Assembly (NCBI GenBank): GCA_027186245.1 | Contig: CP114481.1 | Coordinates: 24,335,501-24,399,500, forward strand | Source of the DNA: Coriaria nepalensis | Lineage: Eukaryota > Streptophyta > Magnoliopsida > Cucurbitales > Coriariaceae | DNA length: 64,000 bases | Direction: 5' to 3' | In this document: one piece after another, positions 50,941 to 61,888 of the stretch | Layout: every line of letters starts with the position of its first letter | Numbering within the stretch: position 1 is the stretch's first letter | Notes under the pieces: model-generated | Told to the model about the DNA's origin: nothing | What the model saw: only the letters and a program-made list of their open reading frames with translations | The model's database searches: none | Program-made: the position numbers and the translations under genes

Positions 50941-53466
50941 TATTTTAGCCTTAAAAAAATATACCGTTCAGTCTTTTCATTCCATTAAATTGTTTGAAAG
51001 CACTTCGAACCAATTCTATTTTTGCATTTAAGACACGACTTTCATGAATAACTTGTAATTGATCTATTGAAGGCAACTATGCATTTTTTTAGCCTTAAAG
51101 TCATATTATTGCACCTCTTTTAGTCATTAAATCATTCTAAATTACTTCCAACGAAATTCGGCCTTTAAACATGACTTTCGTGAATAACTTCCAGTTAATC
51201 TATTGAAGGCAACAATGCATTTGTTTAGCCTTAAAGTCTTGTCATTGAGTCTCATCCAGTCATTAAATCATTCTAAATTAAGTTGAACGAATTCTATTTT
51301 CGCCTTTCAAACATGATTTTCTTTCATAACTTGCAATTAATTTATTGACGACAACAATGCATTATTTTAGCCTTAAAAAGTATATCGTTCAGTCTTTTCA
51401 TTTCATTAAATTGTTTGAAAGCACTTCGAACCAATTATATTTTTGCATTTAAGACACGACTTTCATGAATAACTTGTCATCGATCTATTGAAGGCAACTA
51501 TGAATTTTTTTAGCCTAGAATTCATATTATTGCGTCTCTTTTAGTCATTATATCATTCTAAATCGCTTCGAACGAAAGTCGGCCTTTAAACATGACTTTC
51601 GTGCATAACTTGCAGTTAATCTATTGAAGGCAACAATGCATTTGTTTAGCCTTAAAGTCATGTCATTGAGTCTCATCCCGTCATTAAATCATTCTAAATT
51701 AAGTTGAACGAATTCTATTTTCGCCTTTCAAACATGATTTTCTTACATAACTTGCAATTAATTTATTGACGACAACAATGCAGTATTTTAGCCTTAAAAC
51801 GTATATGATTCAGTCTTTTCATTTCATTAAATTGTTTGAAAGCACTTAGAACCAATTCTATTTTTGCATTTAAGACACGACTTTCATGAATAACTTGTAA
51901 TTGATCTATTGAAGGCAACTATGCATTTTTTTAGCCTTAAAGTCATATTATTGCACCTCTTTTAGTCATTAAATCATTCTAAATTACTTCGAACGAAAGT
52001 CGGCCTTTAAACATGACTTTCGAGCATAACTTCCAGTTAATCTATTGAAGGCAACAATGCATTTGTTTAGCCTTAAAGTCATGTCATTGAGTCTCATCCA
52101 GTCATTAAATCATTCTAAATTAAGTTGAACGAATTCTATTTTCGCCTTTCAAACATGATTTTCTTACATAACTTGCAATTAATTTATTGACGACAACAAT
52201 GCATTATTTTAGCCTTAAAAAGTATATCATTCAGTCTTTTCATTTCATTAAATTGTTTGAAAGCACTTCGAACCAATTCTATTTTTGCATTTAAGACACG
52301 ACTTTCATGCATAACTTGTAATTGATCTATTGAAGGCAACTATGCATTTTTTTAGCCGTAAAGTCATATTATTGCGCCTCTTTTATTCATTAAATCATTC
52401 AAAATTACTTCGAACGAAATTCGGCCTTTAAACATGACTTTCGTGCATAACTTGCGGTTGATCTATTGAAGGCAACAATGCATTTTTTTGGCCTTAAAGT
52501 CATGTCACTGAGTCTCTTCTAGTCAATAAATCATACTAAATTAATTCGAATGAATTTTATTTTCGCTCTTCAAACAGATTTTCTTACATAACATGCAATA
52601 AATTTATTGACGACAACAATGCATTATTTTAGCCTTAAAAAGTATATCATTCAGTCTTTTCATTTCATTAAATTGTTTGAAAGCACTTCGAACCAATTCT
52701 ATTTTTGCATTTAAGACACGACTTTCAAGCATAACTAGTAATTGATCTATTGAAGGCAACTATGCATTTTTTTAGCCTTAAAGTCATATTATTGCGCCTC
52801 TTTTAGTCATTAAATCATTCTGAATTACTTCGAACGAAATTCGGCCTTTAAACATGACGTTCGTACATAACTTGCAGTTGATCTATTGAAGGCAACAATG
52901 CATTTGTTTAGCCTTAAAGTCATGTCACTGAGTCTCTTCTAGTCAATAAATCATACAAAATTAATTTGAATGAATTTTATTTTCGCCCTTCAAACATGAT
53001 TTTCTTACATAACATGCAATTAATTTATTGACGATAACAATGCATTATTTTAGCCTTAAAAAGTATATCATTCAGTCTTTTCATTTCATTAAATTGTTTC
53101 AAAGCACTTCGAACCAATTATATTTTTGCATTTAAGACACGACTTTCATGGATAACTCGTAATTGATCTATTGAAGGCAACTATGCATTTTTTTAGCCTA
53201 AAATTCATATTATTGCGTCTCTTTTAGTCATTAAATCATTCTAAATCGCTTCGAACGAAATTCAGCCTTTAAACATGACTTTCGTGCATAACTTGCAGTT
53301 AATCTATTGAAGGAAACAATGCATTTGTTTAGCCTTAAAGTCATGTCAGTGAGTCTCATCCAGTCATTAAATCATTCTAAATTAAATTGAACGAATTCTA
53401 TTTACGACTTTCAAACTTGATTTTCTTACATAACTTGCAATTAATTTATTGACGACAACAATGCAT
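50941..53466 (+). repeat. HOR-IV copy 1 (2,526 bp, 6 trimers)
   Basis: Begins with the 422-bp 'ttaaaaaaatataccg' unit, then units with 'cttgtcatcgatc', 'gcagtattttagcc' plus 'aaaacgtatatg', the 420-bp deletion-marked unit (52,205), the 'ttcaagcataactag' unit (52,625), and a unit with 'ggataactcg' and 'gaaggaaac'. The length equals HOR-I only by chance: 422 + 420 + 4 x 421. Its content is quite different and combines pieces of HOR-III with the module at 32,417. Confidence 0.88.
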
Positions 53467-54730
53467 TATTTTAGCCTTAAAAAAATATACCGTTCAGTCT
53501 TTTCATTCCATTAAATTGTTTGAAAGCACTTCGAACCAATTCTATTTTTGCATTTAAGACACGACTTTCATGAATAACTTGTAATTGATCTATTGAAGGC
53601 AACTATGCATTTTTTTAGCCTTAAAGTCATATTATTGCACCTCTTTTAGTCATTAAATCATTCTAAATTACTTCCAACGAAATTCGGCCTTTAAACATGA
53701 CTTTCGTGAATAACTTCCAGTTAATCTATTGAAGGCAACAATGCATTTGTTTAGCCTTAAAGTCTTGTCATTGAGTCTCATCCAGTCATTAAATCATTCT
53801 AAATTAAGTTGAACGAATTCTATTTTCGCCTTTCAAACATGATTTTCTTTCATAACTTGCAATTAATTTATTGACGACAACAATGCATTATTTTAGCCTT
53901 AAAAAGTATATCGTTCAGTCTTTTCATTTCATTAAATTGTTTGAAAGCACTTCGAACCAATTATATTTTTGCATTTAAGACACGACTTTCATGAATAACT
54001 TGTCATCGATCTATTGAAGGCAACTATGAATTTTTTTAGCCTAGAATTCATATTATTGCGTCTCTTTTAGTCATTATATCATTCTAAATCGCTTCGAACG
54101 AAAGTCGGCCTTTAAACATGACTTTCGTGCATAACTTGCAGTTAATCTATTGAAGGCAACAATGCATTTGTTTAGCCTTAAAGTCATGTCATTGAGTCTC
54201 ATCCCGTCATTAAATCATTCTAAATTAAGTTGAACGAATTCTATTTTCGCCTTTCAAACATGATTTTCTTACATAACTTGCAATTAATTTATTGACGACA
54301 ACAATGCAGTATTTTAGCCTTAAAACGTATATGATTCAGTCTTTTCATTTCATTAAATTGTTTGAAAGCACTTAGAACCAATTCTATTTTTGCATTTAAG
54401 ACACGACTTTCATGAATAACTTGTAATTGATCTATTGAAGGCAACTATGCATTTTTTTAGCCTTAAAGTCATATTATTGCACCTCTTTTAGTCATTAAAT
54501 CATTCTAAATTACTTCGAACGAAAGTCGGCCTTTAAACATGACTTTCGAGCATAACTTCCAGTTAATCTATTGAAGGCAACAATGCATTTGTTTAGCCTT
54601 AAAGTCATGTCATTGAGTCTCATCCAGTCATTAAATCATTCTAAATTAAGTTGAACAGATTCTATTTTCGCCTTTCAAACATTATTTTCTTACATAACTT
54701 GCAATTAATTTATTGACGACAACAATGCAT
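53467..54730 (+). repeat. HOR-IV copy 2 (partial, 3 trimers)
   Basis: Repeats the first three units of HOR-IV at 2,526-bp spacing, with shared 'cttccaacg', 'ataacttccag', 'tgtcatcgatc' and 'gcagtatttt'. The match stops near 54,655, where this copy has 'tgaacagattc' and the first has 'tgaacgaattc'. 'tgaacagattc' reappears at about 59,706, tying this edge to the unit at 59,362. Confidence 0.87.
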
Positions 54731-57678
54731 TATTTTAGCCTTAAAAAGTGTATCATTTAGTCCTTTCATTTCATTAAATTGTTTCAAAGCACTTCGGACC
54801 AATTCTATTTTTGCATTTAAGACACGACTTTCATGCATAACTTGTAATTGATCTATTGAAGGCAACTATGCATTTTTTTATCCTTAAAGTCATATTATTG
54901 CACCTCTTTTAGTCATTAAATCATTCTAAATTACTTCGAACGAAATTCGGCCTTTAAACATGATTTTCGTGAATAACTTCCAGTTAATCTATTGAAGGCA
55001 ACAATGCATTTGTTTAGCCTTAAAGTCTTGTCATTGAGTCTCATCCAGTCATTAAATCATTCTAAATTAAGTTGAACGAATTCTATTTTCGCCTTTCAAA
55101 CATGATTTTCTTTCATAACTTGCAATTAATTTATTGACGACAACAATGCATTATTTTAGCCTTAAAAAGTATATCATTCAGTCTTTTCATTTCATTAAAT
55201 TGTTTGAAAGCACTTCGAACCAATTATATTTTTGCATTTAAGACACGACTTTCATGAATAACTTGTAATTGATCTATTGAAGGCAACTATGCATTTTTTT
55301 AGCCTTAAAGTCATATTATTGCACCTCTTTTAGTCATTAAATCATTCTAAATTACTTCGAATGAAATTCGGCCTTTAAACATGACTTTCATGCATAACTT
55401 GCAGTTAATCTATTGAAGGCAACAATGCATTTGTTTAGCCTTAAAGTCATGTCATTGAGTCTCATCCAGTCATTAAATCATTCTAAATTAAGTTGAACGA
55501 ATTCTATTTTCGCCTTTCAAACATGATTTTCTTACATAACTTGCAATTAATTTATTGACGACAACAATGCATTATTTTAGCCTCTAAAAGTATATGTTTC
55601 AGTCTTTTCATTTCATTAAATTGTTTGAAAGCACTTCGAACCAATTCTATTTTTGCATTTAAGACACGACTTTCATGAATAACTTGTAATTGATCTATTG
55701 AAGGCAACTATGCATTTTTTTAGCCTTAAAGTCATATTATTGCACCTCTTTTAGTCATTAAATCATTCTAAATTACTTCGAACGAAATTCGGCCTTTAAA
55801 CATGACTTTCGTGCATAACTTGCAATTAATCTATTGAAGGCAACAATCCATTTGTTTAGCCTTAAAGTCTTGTCATTGAGTCTCATCCAGTTATTAAATC
55901 ATTCTAAATTAAGTTGAACGAATTCTATTTTCGCCTTTCAAACATGATTTTCTTACATAACTTGCAATTAATTTATTGACGACAACAATGCATTATTTTA
56001 GCCTTAAAAAGTATATCATTCAGTCTTTTCATTTCATTAAATTGTTTGAAAGCACTTCGAACCAATTCTATTTTTGCATTTAAGACACGACTTTCATGAA
56101 TAACTTGTAATTGATCTATTGAAGGCAACTATGCATTTTTTTAGCCTTAAAGTCATATTATTGCACCTCTTTTAGTCATTAAATCATTCTAAATTACTTC
56201 GAACGAAATTCGGCCTTTAAACATGACTTTCGTGCATAACTTCCAGTTAATCTATTGAAGGCAACAATGCATTTGTTTTGCCTTAAAGTCATGTCATTGA
56301 GTCTCATCCCGTCATTAAATCATTCTAAATTAAGTTGAACGAATTCTATTTTCGCCTTTCAAACATGATTTTCTTACATAACTTGCAATTAATTTATTGA
56401 CGACAACAGTGCATTATTTTAGCCTTAAAAAGTATATCATTCAGTCTTTTCATTTCATTAAATTGTTTGAAAGCACTTCGAACCAATTATATTTTTGCAT
56501 TTAAGACACGACTTTCATGAATAACTTGTAATTGATCTATTGAAGGCAACTATGCATTTTTTTAGCCTTAAAGTCATATTATTGCACTTCTTTTAGTCAT
56601 TAAATCATTCTAAATTACTTCGAATGAAATTCGGCCTTTAAACATGACTTTCATGCATAACTTGCAGTTAATCTATTGAAGGCAACAATGCATTTGTTTA
56701 GCCTTAAAGTCATGTCATTGAGTCTCATCCAGTCATTAAATCATTCTAAATTAAGTTGAACGAATTCTCTTTTTCGCCTTTCAAACATGATTTTCTTACA
56801 TAACTTGCAATTAATTTATTGACGACAACAATGCATTATTTTAGCCTCTAAAAGTATATGTTTCAGTCTTTTCATTTCATTAAATTGTTTGAAAGCACTT
56901 CGAACCAATTCTATTTTTGCATTTAAGACACGACTTTCATGAATAACTTGTAATTGATCTATTGAAGGCAACTATGCATTTTTTTAGCCTTAAAGTCATA
57001 TTATTGCACCTCTTTTAGTCATTAAATCATTCTAAATTACTTCGAACGAAATTCGGCCTTTAAACATGACTTTCGTGCATAACTTGCAATTAATCTATTG
57101 AAGGCAACAATCCATTTGTTTAGCCTTAAAGTCTTGTCATTGAGTCTCATCCAGTTATTAAATCATTCTAAATTAAGTTGAACGAATTCTATTTTCGCCT
57201 TTCAAACATGATTTTCTTACATAACTTGCAATTAATTTATTGACGACAACAATGCATTATTTTAGCCTTAAAAAGTATATCATTCAGTCTTTTCATTTCA
57301 TTAAATTGTTTGAAAGCACTTCGAACCAATTCTATTTTTGCATTTAAGACACGACTTTCATGAATAACTTGTAATTGATCTATTGAAGGCAACTATGCAT
57401 TTTTTTAGCCTTAAAGTCATATTATTGCACCTCTTTTAGTCATTAAATCATTCTAAATTACTTCGAACGAAATTCGGCCTTTAAACATGACTTTCGTGCA
57501 TAACTTGCAATTAATCTATTGAAGGCAACAATCCATTTGTTTAGCCTTAAAGTCTTGTCATTGAGTCTCATCCAGTTATTAAATCATTCTAAATTAAGTT
57601 GAACGAATTCTATTTTCGCCTTTCAAACATGATTTTCTTACATAACTTGCAATTAATTTATTGACGACAACAATGCAT
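54731..57678 (+). repeat. Seven-trimer block with 1,263- and 421-bp duplications
   Basis: Units at 55,152 and 55,573 recur at 56,415 and 56,837. Shared markers are 'cgaatgaaattcgg' with 'ttcatgcataac', then 'gcctctaaaagtatatg' and 'caatccatttg'. The second copy has a one-base insertion ('aattctctttttcg', near 56,767), making the spacing 1,264 for the second unit. B and C of 56,837 are repeated in the next unit at 421-bp spacing ('caatccatttg' near 57,111 and 57,532; 'cagttattaaatc' near 57,152 and 57,573). Confidence 0.85.
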
Positions 57679-59783
57679 TATTTTAGCCTTAAAAAGTATA
57701 TCATTCAGTCTTTTCATTTCATTAAATTGTTTCAAAGCACTTCGAACCAATTCTATTTTTGCATTTAAGACAGGACTTTCATGAATAACTTGTAATTGAT
57801 CTATTGAAGGCAACTATGCATTTTTTTAGCCGTAAAGTCATATTATTGCGCCTCTTTTATTCATTAAATCATTCAAAATTACTTCGAACGAAATTCGGCC
57901 TTTAAACATGACTTTCGTGCATAACTTGCGGTTGATCTATTGAAGGCAACAATGCATTTGTTTAGCCTTAAAGTCATGTCACTGAGTCTCTTCTAGTCTA
58001 TAAATCATACTAAATTAATTCGAATGAATTTTATTTTCGCTCTTCAAACAGATTTTCTTACATAACATGCAATAAATTTATTGACGACAACAATGCATTA
58101 TTTTAGCCTTAAAAAGTATATCATTCAGTCTTTTCATTTCATTAAATTGTTTGAAAGCACTTCGAACCAATTCTATTTTTGCATTTAAGACACGACTTTC
58201 AAGCATAACTAGTAATTGATCTATTGAAGGCAACTATGCATTTTTTTAGCCTTAAAGTCATATTATTGCGCCTCTTTTAGTCATTAAATCGTTCTGAATT
58301 ACTTCGAACGAAATTCGGCCTTTAAACATGACGTTCGTACATAACTTGCAGTTGATCTATTGAAGGCAACAATGCATTTGTTTAGCCTTAAATTCATGTC
58401 ATTGAGTCTCTTCTAGTCAATAAATCATACAAAATTAATTTGAATGAATTTTATTTTCGCCCTTCAAACATGATTTTCTTACATAACATGCAATTAATTT
58501 ATTGACGATAACAATGCATTATTTTAGCCTTAAAAAGTATATCCTTTAGTCTTTTCATTTCATTAAATTGTTTCAAAGCACTTCGAACCAATTATATTTT
58601 TGCATTTAAGACACGACTTTCATGGATAACTCGTAATTGATCTATTGAAGGCAACTATGCATTTTTTTAGCCTAAAATTCATATTATTGCGTCTCTTTTA
58701 GTCATTAAATCATTCTAAATCGCTTCGAACAAAATTCGGCCTTTAAACATGACTTTCGTGCATAACTTGCAGTTAATCTATTGAAGGCAACAATGCATTT
58801 CTTTAGCCTTAAAGTCTTGTCATTGAGTCTCATCCAATCATTAAATCATTCTAAATTAAGTTGAACGAATTCTATTTTCGCCTTTCAAACATGATTTTCT
58901 TACATAACATGCAATTAATTTATTGACGACAACAATGCATTATTTTAGCCTTAAAAAGTATATCATTCAGTCTTTTCATTTCATTAAATTGTTTCAAAGC
59001 ACTTCGAACCAATTCTATTTTTGCATTTAAGACACGACTTTCATGAATAACTTGTAATTGATCTATTGAAGGCAACTATGCATTTTTTTAGCCTAAAATT
59101 CATATTATTGCGTCTCTTTTAGTCATTAAATCATTCTAAATCGCTTCGAACGAAATTCAGCCTTTAAACATGACTTTCGTGCATAACTTGCAGTTAATCT
59201 ATTGAAGGCAACAATGCATTTGTTTAGCCTTAAAGTCATGTCACTGAGTCTCATCCAGTCATTAAATCATTCTAAATTAAATTGAACGAATTCTATTTAC
59301 GACTTTCAAACTTGATTTTCTTACATAACTTGCAATTAATTTATTGACGACAACAATGCATTATTTTAGCCTTAAAAAAATATACCGTTCAGTCTTTTCA
59401 TTTCATTAAATTGTTTGAAAGCACTTAGAACCAATTCTATTTTTGCATTTAAGACACGACTTTCGTGAATAACTTGTAATTGATCTATTGAAGGCAACTA
59501 TGCATTTTTTTAGCCTTAAAGTCATATTATTGCACCTCTTTTAGTCATTAAATCATTCTAAATTACTTCGAACGAAAGTCGGCCTTTAAACATGACTTTC
59601 GAGCATAACTTCCAGTTAATCTATTGAAGGCAACAATGCATTTGTTTAGCCTTAAAGTCATGTCATTGAGTCTCATCCAGTCATTAAATCATTCTAAATT
59701 AAGTTGAACAGATTCTATTTTCGCCTTTCAAACATGATTTTCTTACATAACTTGCAATTAATTTATTGACGACAACAATGCAT
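57679..59783 (+). repeat. Composite of module 32,417/52,205 and HOR-III units
   Basis: Five trimers: the 420-bp deletion-marked unit (57,679), 'ttcaagcataactag' (58,099), 'ggataactcg' with 'gcatttctttagcc' (58,520), the 'attcagcc'/'tttacgactttc' unit (58,941) and the 422-bp 'ttaaaaaaatataccg' unit (59,362). The last three follow HOR-III order; the first two match 52,205-53,045. The 59,362 unit ends with 'cttagaacc', 'gaaagtcgg' and 'tgaacagattc', as at 54,310. Confidence 0.85.
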
Positions 59784-61046
59784 TATTTTAGCCTTAAAAA
59801 GTGTATCATTTAGTCTTTTCATTTCATTAAATTGTTTCAAAGCACTTCGGACCAATTCTATTTTTGCATTTAAGACACGACTTTCATGCATAACTTGTAA
59901 TTGATCTATTGAAGGCAACTATGCATTTTTTTAGCCTTAAAGTCATATTATTGCACCTCTTTTAGTCATTAAATCATTCTAAATTACTTCGAATGAAATT
60001 CGGCCTTTAAACATGACTTTCGTGCATAACTTGCAATTAATCTATTGAAGGCAACAATGCATTTGTTTAGCCTTAAAGTCTTGTCATTGAGTCTCATCCA
60101 GTTATTAAATCATTCTAAATTAAGTTGAACGAATTCTATTTTCGCCTTTCAAACATGATTTTCTTACATAACTTGCAATTAATTTATTGACGACAACAAT
60201 GCATTATTTTAGCCTTAAAAAGTATATCATTCAGTCTTTTCATTTCATTAAATTGTTTGAAAGCACTTCGAACCAATTCTATTTTTGCATTTAAGACACG
60301 ACTTTCATGAATAACTTGTAATTGATCTATTGAAGGCAACTATGCATTTTTTTAGCCTTAAAGTCATATTATTGCACCTCTTTTAGTCATTAAATCATTC
60401 TAAATTACTTCGAACGAAATTCGGCCTTTAAACATGACTTTCGTGCATAACTTCCAGTTAATCTATTGAAGGCAACAATGCATTTGTTTAGCCTTAAAGT
60501 CTTGTCATTGAGTCTCATCCAGTCATTAAATCATTCTAAATTAAGTTGAACGAATTCTATTTTCGCCTTTCAAACATGATTTTCTTACATAACTTGCAAT
60601 TAATTTATTGATGACAACAATGCATTATTTTAGCCTTAAAAAGTATATCATTCTGTCTTTTCATTTCATTAAATTGTTTGAAAGCACTTCGAACCAATTA
60701 TATTTTTGCATTTAAGACACGACTTTCGTGAATAACTTGCAATTGATCTATTGAAGGCAACTATGCATTTTTTTTGCCTTAAAGTCATATTTTTGCACCT
60801 CTTTTAGTCATTAAATCATTCTAAATTACTTCGAACGAAATTCGGCCTTTAAACATGACTTTCACGCATAACTTGCAGTTGATCTATTGAAGGCAGCAAT
60901 GCATTTGTTTAGCCTTAAAGCCATGTCATTGAGTCTCATCCAGTCATTAAATCATTCTAAATTAAGTTGAACGAATTCTATTTTCGCCTTTCAAACATGA
61001 TTTTCTTACACAACTTGCAATTAATTTATTGACGACAACAATGCAT
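59784..61046 (+). repeat. Three trimers, ordinary mixed type
   Basis: The first unit ('agtgtatcatttagtc', 'cttcggacc') resembles the unit at 54,731 and continues the match of its left neighbour. The next two are of the 'agtatatc'/'gcacctc' kind. The last has 'tcattctgtc', 'tttttttgcc' and 'tatttttgcacc', and at its B/C border 'gaaggcagcaatg' and 'aaagccatg', which start the following duplication. Confidence 0.78.
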
Positions 61047-61888
61047 TATTTTAGCCTTAAAAAGTGTATCATTCAGTCTTTTCATTTCATTAAATTGTTT
61101 GAAAGCACTTCGAACCAATTCTATTTTTGCATTTAAGACACGACTTTCATGCATAACTTGTAATTGATCTATTGAAGGCAACTATGCATTTTTTTAACCT
61201 TAAAGTCATATTATTGCGCCTCTTTTAGTCATTAAATCATTCTAAATTAATTCAAACGAAATTCGGCCTTTAAACATGACGTTCGTGCATAACTTGCAGT
61301 TGATCTATTGAAGGCAGCAATGCATTTGTTTAGCCTTAAAGCCATGTCATTGAGTCTCATCCAGTCATTAAATCATTCTAAATTAAGTTGAACGAATTCT
61401 ATTTTCGCCTTTCAAACATGATTTTCTTACACAACTCGCAATTAATTTATTGACGACAACAATGCATTATTTTAGCCTTAAAAAGTGTATCATTCAGTCT
61501 TTTCATTTCATTAAATTGTTTGAAAGCACTTCGAACCAATTCTATTTTTGCATTTAAGACACGACTTTCATGCATAACTTGTAATTGATCTATTGAAGGC
61601 AACTATGCATTTTTTTAACCTTAAAGTCATATTATTGCGCCTCTTTTAGTCATTAAATCATTCTAAATTAATTCAAACGAAATTCGGCCTTTAAACATGA
61701 CGTTCGTGCATAACTTGCAGTTGATCTATTGAAGGCAACAATGCATTTGTTTAGCCTTAAAGTCATGTCACTGAGTCTCTTCTAGTCAATAAATCATACT
61801 AAATTAATTCAAATGAATTTTATTTTCGCCCTTCAATCATGATTTTCTTACATCACATGCAATTAATTTATTCACGACAACAATGCAT
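61047..61888 (+). repeat. 421-bp tandem duplication (two trimers)
   Basis: Adjacent units share 'ttttttaacc', 'attaattcaaacg', 'gacgttcgtg' and a 'cacaact-gc' C end just before each start ('cacaacttgc' near 61,011; 'cacaactcgc' near 61,432). The 'gaaggcagcaatg' marker (about 60,892 and 61,313) shows that the duplicated segment really runs from the end of one B to the end of the next, about 60,890-61,730. Confidence 0.85.

Noticed and set aside
54651..54660. Second micro-inversion at 'tgaacagattc' (usual 'tgaacgaattc')
   Set aside because: The change is 'ga' to 'ag', which is not a reverse complement. Two substitutions explain it, and it is used only as a marker shared with the unit at 59,362.
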